The notes under the pieces are model-generated. The model was not told the DNA's origin, ran no database searches, and worked only from the letters and a program-made list of their open reading frames with translations. This document shows positions 5,887 through 12,548 of a stretch of DNA of 12,548 bases, one piece after another; position 1 is the stretch's first letter, and every line of letters starts with the position of its first letter. A program made the position numbers and the translations under genes. The stretch is from Burkholderiales bacterium (GTDB lineage Bacteria; Pseudomonadota; Gammaproteobacteria; Burkholderiales; Burkholderiaceae_B): assembly GCA_005788065.1 (NCBI GenBank), contig SXZD01000243.1, positions 1 to 12,548 of the forward strand, given 5' to 3'.

Positions 5887-7422
5887 ATGAAAGCGAAAAC
5901 CCCACAAGACGATTTGGCCCAGGAAATCGAACGCCTCAAGCAACCGCTGATGGGCCGCCGCGCGCTGTCATGGATACTGTTCCTGCCAGCGCTGTTTTTC
6001 TTTCTGGTTCTCCCGGTCACCGCATCCCTCTACCCCGAAGCCACCAAAAGCTTTTTCGAAGCGTTCGGTGTACGGGCATCGCAGCAGGTAGCCAAGGACG
6101 AAGACCCCCGCCCCACACCCACCGCGTTTTCACTGGACACACCGTGGAACCCGGGCATGCTGGCCGCCGGCCATCAACCGTGGGCGAGCGATTGCCGGGT
6201 CTGCCACTCCGAGAGTTTCAAGATGACGCAGGACAAGGACTGTCTGGCCTGCCACAAGGACATCGGTGACCACGTGCCCAAGCAGGCCAATCTGGATAAA
6301 ACCGGACTGGAAGGCGTGCGCTGCGCAGACTGCCACCGCGACCACATGGGGCAAACGGCACTGGCCGACCAGAACAAGCACTACAGCGGCAACAACTGCG
6401 AGTCCTGCCACATCAACATCAAGGCCAACGCTCCCAAATCCGAAATCCGCGATGTGGGCGACTTTGCCAGCAAACATCCCGAGTTCCGCGTTCAGGTCGC
6501 CAACAGTCCCAAACCGGGAGACCTGCGCCGCGTGGTTCTGTCTGAGAAAGACAAGGTCATCGAAAAGACTGGCCTGAAGTTCCCGCATAACGTGCACATG
6601 GACAAAAAAGGCATTGCCGGTCCCAAGGGCGATGTGATCATGAAGTGCGCAGACTGCCACGTCGGCGATGGTACGGGTATCACCTTCAAGGAAGTGAACA
6701 TGAAGGATCACTGCCAGTCCTGCCATGAACTGCGCTTTGAGCCGACACTGTCGAACCGCCAGGTACCTCACGGCAGCGTGGAAGAAGTGCTGAGCACCCT
6801 GCGCGAGTTCTACAGCTATGTGGTGGCCAACAAGGTGCCTGAACCCATGCAGGTCAAGGGTGACATCCTGGTGATCCGCCCTGGCTCTGAAGAGAAAAAA
6901 CCCGCACCTGCCCCGCTGGTGACCAGCGGCGATGCCAAGACCCGCGCCACACTGGCGGCCAAAGAGCTGTTTGAAAAAACCGCCTGTCTGGTCTGTCATG
7001 AAATCAGCAAGGGTCCCGCCTCAGGCAACATGAAGACCACCGGCTTTGACCTGCCGCAGTACACCGTGGCACCGGTCACACCGGCACATCCGTGGATGCC
7101 TCAGGCGCGATTCAATCACAAGGCGCACGACAAACAGGCCTGTACTGACTGCCACGATGCAGTCAACTCAAAGAAGGCCAGCGATGTGCTGATGCCGGGC
7201 ATTGAGGGCTGCAAGGACTGTCACGTCGGCAAGCAGCCTGTGAAAAACAAGATTGCCTCCGATTGCGGTTATTGCCATGGCTTCCACCTGCCCGGCCATG
7301 TGGACGAGAAGGAAAAAGACAAGAAGCCGGCGGTGACGGCGGCAGCGTCAAAGTCGCTGGTCGCGGACTCAACCGGCAAGCCCACGCTGGTCTATGTACA
7401 CAAAACGGCTGAGCAGAAGTAA
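5887..7422 (+). CDS. Membrane-anchored periplasmic decahaem cytochrome c
   Basis: This 511-residue protein should carry ten covalently bound haems in the periplasm and pass electrons between the membrane cytochrome b and outer-membrane parts. Residues 1-25 are hydrophilic and end in RR; a single helix at about 26-48 anchors it without an obvious cleavage site. Ten CXXCH motifs follow: CRVCH 103, CLACH 119, CADCH 146, CESCH 171, CADCH 254, CQSCH 276, CLVCH 367, CTDCH 419, CKDCH 442 and CGYCH 460, arranged as groups of four, two and four. Many further His residues are available as distal ligands. A Lys/Ala/Pro-rich C-terminus follows the last haem. The start chosen is the ATG at 5887, four bases after the upstream stop; a TTG at 5857 would overlap the cytochrome b gene and add a non-family segment. 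At 511 residues it is longer than MtrA-type decahaems (about 330), and it is anchored. Confidence 0.93.
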   Translation: MKAKTPQDDLAQEIERLKQPLMGRRALSWILFLPALFFFLVLPVTASLYPEATKSFFEAFGVRASQQVAKDEDPRPTPTAFSLDTPWNPGMLAAGHQPWASDCRVCHSESFKMTQDKDCLACHKDIGDHVPKQANLDKTGLEGVRCADCHRDHMGQTALADQNKHYSGNNCESCHINIKANAPKSEIRDVGDFASKHPEFRVQVANSPKPGDLRRVVLSEKDKVIEKTGLKFPHNVHMDKKGIAGPKGDVIMKCADCHVGDGTGITFKEVNMKDHCQSCHELRFEPTLSNRQVPHGSVEEVLSTLREFYSYVVANKVPEPMQVKGDILVIRPGSEEKKPAPAPLVTSGDAKTRATLAAKELFEKTACLVCHEISKGPASGNMKTTGFDLPQYTVAPVTPAHPWMPQARFNHKAHDKQACTDCHDAVNSKKASDVLMPGIEGCKDCHVGKQPVKNKIASDCGYCHGFHLPGHVDEKEKDKKPAVTAAASKSLVADSTGKPTLVYVHKTAEQK

Positions 7423-7434
7423 ACAGCACGGATG

Positions 7435-7461
7435 GCTGTGGTGCTGATACGGCACCACAGC
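7435..7461 (+). repeat. Perfect 10-bp intercistronic hairpin
   Basis: GCTGTGGTGC at 7435-7444 and GCACCACAGC at 7452-7461 are exact reverse complements around a seven-base loop. It lies 12 bases past the decahaem stop and ends 26 bases before the preferred start of the next gene. AAATGAC follows instead of a U-run, so it is not a standard intrinsic terminator. It may protect the upstream mRNA or tune expression of the downstream genes. Confidence 0.7.
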
Positions 7462-7487
7462 AAATGACACGGAAAGATCTGATTCAC

Positions 7488-9605
7488 ATGCAAGTCAAAA
7501 AAGAAAATCTGAAGCTTGGACAACCGGCGATTAAATGGACGGTGGGTGCACTAACCGCAGCGCTGATGGGTGCGGGTATCGTGAGTTGTGGTGGCGGTGG
7601 TGGTGGCAGCGGAAGTTCGCTGCCGCCGGGACAGACGCTGGCGGAGAGCGCGGCGCAAGTGACGCCGGTTGGTTGCACCACGGGCTTGGAAACCGAACCG
7701 GCCTGCGATCCGTTTCGTCTGACCAAATCAGATGTTGAGCGTATTCTTAAGCAAGGCGTTGAAGCAGCAGGAACGACGCTGGGGACGTTTGCTGTTGTGG
7801 ACAGGGTTGGTAACGTTCTTGCGGTTTACTCTACCGATAATCCGGACGGTAATATCCGTATCACAAGCGCTCGTAACCCTGCAGTTACCGGCGGGCTGGA
7901 GGGCGCGGATGTCAAACAGTCCTACGCAGCCATCGCAAAAGCGATCACTGGCGCTTACCTTTCGTCATCAGGTAACGCATTCAGTACGCGTACCGCTTCA
8001 TTGATTGTGCAAGAGCATTTTTATCCCGGACAAACCAACGAAGTCAGCGGACCGTTGTTCGGCGTGCAGTTCAGCCAACTTCCATGTGGTGACCTCGTCC
8101 GGGACATAGGACAAAGCAGCACGGCAGGCCCAAAGAGATCCCCGCTAGGCTTGGCAGCAGACCCGGGGGGATTTCCCTTGTATAAAAACGGAGTGGTCGT
8201 CGGCGGTATCGGATTCATCTCTGCGAACGGCACCTACACGCTCGACCCTAATCCGCGCGACACAGACGCTGATCCTGAAGAAATCATCGCATGGTCTGCA
8301 AGCAAGGGGTTTGAAGCTCCTGAAGCCATTCGGGGCAACCGTATTTCTGGTGGTGGGCCGTTTTTGCTGTTTACAGACACAAACGGTGTCCCTGTTAGCG
8401 GAAATGCAACTCTAGATCCAAACCGGTTCGCCGAGTCCACGGGCTACTACTCACCCTCATCGACCAACATGGTCGAAAGTCATATCAAAGTTGGAACACC
8501 TTATGGGGTGACCGCCTCAGGTTACAGACAGGCTGAGAGCAGCGACTTCAGCAGTGGCAGTTTGGTTGCACGCAAGGCATTTGTGCTGACCAAACAGGAC
8601 GACTTGGGGGTGGCAAGCGGAAACTTCCGGGACAACAGATATGCCCCGCGTTCAGCGCCTAATGCGATCACCAGCGGTTCTTCAGATTTGCGCTTGATCA
8701 GCTCTGAAGTCACAACCCTGCTGGATAAGGCTTACGAAATTGCAAACAGGGGCCGCGCACAAATCCGCATTCCATTGAGTTCTGCTATCCAGGTCACTAT
8801 TTCGGTCGTTGATACAGAAGGCAACATTCTCGGCGTTGTACGGACGCCAGACGCTCCTGTTTTTGGCACGGACGTATCTCTGCAAAAAGCGCGGTCTGCC
8901 ATGTTCATGTCCAAATCTCTTACCGCCCCCCAAAAACTACTTATCGACACTACAACGAACACGGGTCCAAACGCACGAAAATATACCGACAACCCAGATT
9001 TTTCCTCTGTCACTGGATTCGATGGGACCATAGCTTTTTCCGCCAGAGGTTTTGGCAATTACGCTCGCCCTTACTTTCCGGACGGTCCGGCAACACCGGT
9101 GACGGGACCTTTTTCAAGGCCCTTTACAAATTGGAGTCCATTTTCGACCGGTCTTCAGCTTGACCTGGTTGCAGGCAAAATTTTGTCGACCATCTCCAGA
9201 ACAAACCGCTCAGGATCAGATACAACTTGCTCTCCTGAAAACACCTCAGGAACCCCCGCCGTTACTACGCAACTACCTATTCGAAATGGCCTGCAAATTT
9301 TCCCCGGTGGCTTCCCGATTTATCGTCCGGACGCAAACGGCGTCAGCGTTCTGGTTGGCGGCATAGGTATTTCCGGCGACGGTATCGACCAAGATGACAT
9401 GATTTCTTTCCTCGGACTTGAAAACGCAAGACGATCAGGTCTTACCATTCGGCATCCGCTTCCGGCTGATGCTCCGAATCGACCCACCGGAGAACCACGA
9501 CGAATCGACAGCATTGAAAACAATGCGTCCAAGTCTCGTTACGTCAACTGCCCATTCTCGCCATTCACCGACAGCAACGAACAAAACGTATGCAGAGGTA
9601 TATGA
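7488..9605 (+). CDS. Lipoprotein with two GlcG/HbpS-like domains
   Basis: With the ATG at 7488 this is 705 residues. A lipoprotein signal runs to about residue 33, with lipobox IVSC and lipidated Cys34. The residue after it is Gly, not Asp, so outer-membrane sorting is expected. A GGGGGGSGSS linker follows. Two repeats of a GlcG/HbpS-like fold are visible. The first (about 78-285) has GTFAVVDRVGNVLAVYS and PGGFPLYKNGVVVGGIG; the second (about 402-650) has TISVVDTEGNILGVVR, SLQKARSAM and PGGFPIY then VGGIGISGDGIDQDD. The family includes a secreted haem-binding redox sensor partner in Streptomyces (HbpS) and GlcG of the glycolate locus. There is no CXXCH, so it is not a c-type cytochrome; haem or another cofactor could bind non-covalently. 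Other Cys residues are few. An ATG at 7464 is possible but has no ribosome binding site. The stop lies one base before the next ATG. The exact role is unknown. Confidence 0.82.
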   Translation: MQVKKENLKLGQPAIKWTVGALTAALMGAGIVSCGGGGGGSGSSLPPGQTLAESAAQVTPVGCTTGLETEPACDPFRLTKSDVERILKQGVEAAGTTLGTFAVVDRVGNVLAVYSTDNPDGNIRITSARNPAVTGGLEGADVKQSYAAIAKAITGAYLSSSGNAFSTRTASLIVQEHFYPGQTNEVSGPLFGVQFSQLPCGDLVRDIGQSSTAGPKRSPLGLAADPGGFPLYKNGVVVGGIGFISANGTYTLDPNPRDTDADPEEIIAWSASKGFEAPEAIRGNRISGGGPFLLFTDTNGVPVSGNATLDPNRFAESTGYYSPSSTNMVESHIKVGTPYGVTASGYRQAESSDFSSGSLVARKAFVLTKQDDLGVASGNFRDNRYAPRSAPNAITSGSSDLRLISSEVTTLLDKAYEIANRGRAQIRIPLSSAIQVTISVVDTEGNILGVVRTPDAPVFGTDVSLQKARSAMFMSKSLTAPQKLLIDTTTNTGPNARKYTDNPDFSSVTGFDGTIAFSARGFGNYARPYFPDGPATPVTGPFSRPFTNWSPFSTGLQLDLVAGKILSTISRTNRSGSDTTCSPENTSGTPAVTTQLPIRNGLQIFPGGFPIYRPDANGVSVLVGGIGISGDGIDQDDMISFLGLENARRSGLTIRHPLPADAPNRPTGEPRRIDSIENNASKSRYVNCPFSPFTDSNEQNVCRGI
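9594..9598 (+). promoter_or_regulatory. Ribosome binding site deciding the beta-barrel gene start
   Basis: AGAGG lies eight bases before the ATG at 9607, inside the last codons of the lipoprotein gene. It favours 9607 over the in-frame ATG at 9418, which would put 63 non-signal-like residues before a clear signal peptide. Confidence 0.65.
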
Positions 9606-9606
9606 A

Positions 9607-11970
9607 ATGACCCGGTCCCATCGCAGCAGATACATCACGCCAGCGCAGCTCAAACCCTTGACGCTCGCGCTGTGTCTCGCGCTGGCTGGCAGCCCTGCTC
9701 TGGCCGGCAGCAAATTAAACAGCAAGCGCAGCAGCAATCAGGCGTCGACAGCCGATGCCACAGGCGATCTGTCTTTGAGCACCCAAGGCGCTGACCTGCT
9801 GCCTGAGGACGTAACGGGCCCCGCAGACCTTAAGCCTGCTGTTAGCTTTGCTCCGCCACAGATTGATGGGCTCTTGTCTTCAAGCACGGATACCCCTGCT
9901 CCATTCTCGATAACCGCTTCCGGCACTTATCGTGCGCTACTGCCCGTCGCAGACTTCACAAGCACAGATGAATCCGGCGCCGAAGGTGGTGCCGCCAAAA
10001 CCGCAGGCGTCTCGCAAGTACAGGTTCAAACCACCAAGGTGTTGATCCGCGCACAAGCCAACGACACCGCTCCTGTGATTTCTGAAGCGTTCAAAGGCCA
10101 GTTGCTGGATGCATTCGAGCAAGTGGGCGACTGGGTGCGCGTCGGCGTTCGCGGCTCGATGACGGGACCCGATACCGGCTGGATCCGGGTTGAAGTCGAT
10201 AACCTCGGTGACACCAATATTGCAGCTTTTACCGCATGGCCCAAACCTGCGCCCGGCAAGACCCGCCCGGCACAGACTGAAACCGGCGCTCTCGCATCCG
10301 AAGTGGAAGCGGCTCGACCCGGTGGTGTAACACCCACCATCAACCTGCCCGCCGTACGTGATGACCAGGTGGCCCCACCGGCCCCAAACCTGCCACGTGA
10401 GACTGTGGCGATCCCGGACCGATGGCGCCTGATGTCGGCACTCGGGTTCAAGTTTCCCTGGTATGACCCCTACAACCAAAATGCATTGAAAGGCGACCTG
10501 CCGGTACTGGGCGATGTATTGGGACCCGAATGGTTTTTCAATTTCGGTGCCATTTCCGACACCTTGCTGGAATACCGCCGCCTGCCCACGCCCACCGCTC
10601 CGGTAACCTCGCGCATTCCTGGACAAAATGACCAGTTCGGCGGTGATGGCCAGCGCATATTTGCACAAACGCTCATCACCTCTTTCAGTCTGGTGAAGGG
10701 CAACACCACGTTCCGTCCGCCAGATTACGAATTCAAGTTCGCTCCGGTATTCAATTACAACAACGTGCGTGTGGATGAAGACCGTGCATTGCGCATCGAC
10801 CCACTGCGCGGGCATCGTCGCACCGACAACCACTTTGCGGTACAGGAACTGTTCGCTGACGTTCACCTGCGTAACGTGTCAGAGCGTTTTGACTTCGACT
10901 CACTGCGTGTAGGCATTCAACCCATCACGGCGGATTTCCGCAGTTTCCTGTTCAACGATCTGCCCTTCGGCGTGCGTCTGTTCGGCAACCGCGACAATAA
11001 CCAGTACCAATACAACATCGGGCTGTTCCGCCGCATAGAGAAAGACACCAACACGGGTCTGAACGACGTTCAGGAAGGTCTGCGGGACGATGATGTCTTC
11101 ATCGCCAACCTGTACCGTCAAGACTTTCCCGTCATCGGTTTCACCAGCCAATTGGCCTACGTGCACAACCGCAATAACGAAAACAAAGGGCTGTATTTCA
11201 ACAAGAACGGCTTCCTTGAACGGCCCGCCCCAGTCGGAGCGCAAAAGCTCTTCAGCTACAAGGTGAACTACTTCGGCTACAGCGGCGACGGTCACTTCGA
11301 CACCTGGAACGTCAGTACGTCAACCTATATCGCCAAAGGTTCTTCGGACACCCATCCGATTGCACAGCGCCCTCAGGATATCGACGGCTGGTTCCACGCC
11401 ACCGAGATTTCAAAAGACTTCAGCTGGACGCGTGTGCGCGGCAGCATGTTGTTCACTTCGGCTGACCATGACCCGTTTGACGGCAAATCCACCGGTTTTG
11501 ATGCGATTCTGGAGAACCCGCAATTCGCGGGGGCCGACACCAGCTTTTTCATCCGCCAGCCGATTCCGCTGATCGGTGGCGGCGGCCTGAGTCTGTCAGG
11601 CCGAAATGGCGTGATTCCGTCGCTGAGAACATCCAAGGACGAAGGCCAATCGAACTTCATCAACCCGGGTCTGACCCTGTTCGGTCTGGGTGCCGACTTT
11701 GATGTGAAGCCCGAACTGCGTCTGATTGCAAACGTCAACCGCCTGTTCTTCCGCGATACCACCGTGCTCGGTGTACTGCGCACACAGGCGCCGCCAGATC
11801 GCGATATCGGCACCGACATCTCGTTTGCCGCGCAATACCGGCCTTTCTTCACGCAAAACGTGATTGTGAATGCATCCATATCCAAGCTGATACCGGGTGA
11901 AGGCTACAAGCAGTTGTTCCCCAACCGCAGCCTGCACACCGCTCTTGTCAACATCATCCTTACTTTCTGA
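9607..11970 (+). CDS. Outer-membrane beta-barrel with N-terminal SH3-like domain, candidate porin of the conduit
   Basis: This 787-residue protein has a standard signal peptide (basic start, hydrophobic core TLALCLALAGSPALA, cleavage after ALA at 31-33). A low-complexity Ser/Asp/Pro region leads to an SH3-like domain at about 140-200 (TTKVLIRAQAND, GDWVRVGVRG, GWIRVEVDNL), then a Pro-rich linker (about 211-268). From about 270 to the end it shows alternating polar/hydrophobic strands rich in Asn, Arg, Phe and Tyr, such as YEFKFAPVFNYNNVRVD and QYQYNIGLFRRIEKDTN. The chain ends in NIILTF, with the terminal Phe used by the Bam machinery. No CXXCH is present. The size is near that of MtrB/PioB porins, but the N-terminal CXXC of MtrB is absent and the SH3 domain differs, so it is probably another barrel family. 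Its position between a decahaem and a secreted multihaem cytochrome suggests that it sheathes haems across the outer membrane. The next gene starts six bases on. Confidence 0.82.
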   Translation: MTRSHRSRYITPAQLKPLTLALCLALAGSPALAGSKLNSKRSSNQASTADATGDLSLSTQGADLLPEDVTGPADLKPAVSFAPPQIDGLLSSSTDTPAPFSITASGTYRALLPVADFTSTDESGAEGGAAKTAGVSQVQVQTTKVLIRAQANDTAPVISEAFKGQLLDAFEQVGDWVRVGVRGSMTGPDTGWIRVEVDNLGDTNIAAFTAWPKPAPGKTRPAQTETGALASEVEAARPGGVTPTINLPAVRDDQVAPPAPNLPRETVAIPDRWRLMSALGFKFPWYDPYNQNALKGDLPVLGDVLGPEWFFNFGAISDTLLEYRRLPTPTAPVTSRIPGQNDQFGGDGQRIFAQTLITSFSLVKGNTTFRPPDYEFKFAPVFNYNNVRVDEDRALRIDPLRGHRRTDNHFAVQELFADVHLRNVSERFDFDSLRVGIQPITADFRSFLFNDLPFGVRLFGNRDNNQYQYNIGLFRRIEKDTNTGLNDVQEGLRDDDVFIANLYRQDFPVIGFTSQLAYVHNRNNENKGLYFNKNGFLERPAPVGAQKLFSYKVNYFGYSGDGHFDTWNVSTSTYIAKGSSDTHPIAQRPQDIDGWFHATEISKDFSWTRVRGSMLFTSADHDPFDGKSTGFDAILENPQFAGADTSFFIRQPIPLIGGGGLSLSGRNGVIPSLRTSKDEGQSNFINPGLTLFGLGADFDVKPELRLIANVNRLFFRDTTVLGVLRTQAPPDRDIGTDISFAAQYRPFFTQNVIVNASISKLIPGEGYKQLFPNRSLHTALVNIILTF

Positions 11971-11976
11971 AGAACC

Positions 11977-12548
11977 ATGTCAGATCGCTCACTGTTCAGC
12001 TTTACCCGCAAACACCGCACGGCCCTTCTGGCCGCCGCAGGCCTGTTTGCGACACTGGCGACCTACTCGGTCTGGTCCCCACAGCAGCAGGCACATGCCG
12101 GCGGCGGTGCAGCGCACTATGTGCAGCGCACCTACACCATGGCCCCACCTGCGCCCAAGTCACAATCCGAGGACATGGCCAAAGCCAAGTCCGACGGTTG
12201 CATGACCTGCCATACCGAGACAGACCGACACACCATGCACGCCAACCCCGGCGTGGTGCTCGGTTGTGTGGACTGCCACGGCGGCAAGCCTGAAGTGAAA
12301 TGGAACGGCAAATATGCAAAGCCCGATGCCAAACCACATGACACCAGCGACCCGGCTTACCGCAAGGTGATGGAAGAAGCGCACATCCTGCCGCGTGACA
12401 TGGCGATGTGGGGTCAGTCACGCAACCCTGAAATCTCCTATGCACGCCTGAACAAGGAAGACCCGGCCTTCATCCGTTTCATGAACCCCGGCGACCTGCG
12501 TATTGCGCGCGAGGCCTGCGGCTCATGTCACTTGCCCATCATTCAGGC
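11977..12548 (+). CDS. Exported multihaem cytochrome c, 5' part; runs off right edge
   Basis: The frame opens at the ATG at 11977 and stays open to the edge (190 codons seen). A signal peptide covers residues 1-41 (RKHR, then a hydrophobic run, cleavage after AHA). Three CXXCH motifs are visible: CMTCH 75-79, CVDCH 97-101 and CGSCH 181-185. The first two are close together and the third follows a spacer of 80 residues with ARLNKEDPAFIRFMNPGD. I recall similar segments in large uncharacterised multihaem cytochromes, but this could not be verified. The hydrophobic run could also serve as an uncleaved anchor. Because it follows the barrel gene by six bases, it is probably the outermost or the barrel-embedded cytochrome of the same system. 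The total haem number is unknown. The upstream GAAGA is only a weak ribosome binding site, so translational coupling is likely. Confidence 0.9.
   Translation, partial: MSDRSLFSFTRKHRTALLAAAGLFATLATYSVWSPQQQAHAGGGAAHYVQRTYTMAPPAPKSQSEDMAKAKSDGCMTCHTETDRHTMHANPGVVLGCVDCHGGKPEVKWNGKYAKPDAKPHDTSDPAYRKVMEEAHILPRDMAMWGQSRNPEISYARLNKEDPAFIRFMNPGDLRIAREACGSCHLPIIQ

Noticed and set aside
6130..6999. Long minus-strand open frame opposite the decahaem gene
   Set aside because: It is the antisense of a gene with ten CXXCH motifs; its His/Val/Leu-rich translation mirrors those codons and shows no domain.
7435..7470. Hairpin as rho-independent terminator
   Set aside because: No T-run follows the stem, and the downstream genes have no clear promoter of their own.
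7590..7620. Gly-codon repeat as a phase-variation tract
   Set aside because: Units are mixed GGT/GGC triplets coding for a lipoprotein linker; changes would stay in frame, so no on/off switching is expected.
9418..9606. Upstream in-frame start for the beta-barrel gene
   Set aside because: It would overlap the lipoprotein gene by about 190 bases and bury a clear signal peptide; the ATG at 9607 has AGAGG at good spacing.
1..12548. CRISPR arrays, tRNA/rRNA genes, insertion sequences
   Set aside because: No regularly spaced repeats, RNA gene signatures, transposase-like frames or flanking terminal repeats were seen.

Overview
The window looks like a chromosomal piece of a Gram-negative proteobacterium, most likely a betaproteobacterium. 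This is an inference from the System I cytochrome c maturation proteins, an outer-membrane lipoprotein signal, an outer-membrane beta-barrel ending in Phe, and moderately GC-rich composition. No rRNA, tRNA, CRISPR, transposase or integrase was seen.

Left half, minus strand (about 1-4893): a tightly packed cytochrome c maturation operon. Read in its own direction it runs ccmI-like, a fused ccmA-ccmB, ccmC, ccmD, ccmE and the beginning of ccmF, which leaves the window at base 1. Most junctions overlap or nearly touch. Three things are odd. CcmA and CcmB are one polypeptide. The ccmI-type gene comes first instead of last. The ccmF reading frame is broken by an in-frame TAG at 176-178, after which typical CcmF sequence continues in the same frame to the window edge.

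A 167-base divergent intergenic region (4894-5060) holds a plausible sigma70-type promoter for the right-hand genes and a short dyad.

Right half, plus strand (5061-12548): a compact five-gene set that reads as an electron path from the inner membrane to the cell surface. It contains (1) a five-helix membrane protein with two His-X13-His pairs, expected to carry two b haems; (2) a membrane-anchored decahaem cytochrome c; (3) a lipoprotein with two GlcG/HbpS-like domains and no CXXCH; (4) a large outer-membrane beta-barrel with an N-terminal SH3-like domain; and (5) the start of an exported multihaem cytochrome c, cut by the right edge after three CXXCH motifs. A perfect 10-bp hairpin lies between genes 2 and 3.

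The two halves fit together: the left operon supplies the machinery that attaches haem to CXXCH motifs, and the right operon encodes proteins that need many such attachments. The most interesting reading is an uncharacterised porin-cytochrome type extracellular electron transfer locus that includes a haem-sensor-like lipoprotein, next to a divergent ccm operon. Direction of electron flow (metal oxidation or reduction) cannot be told from this sequence.
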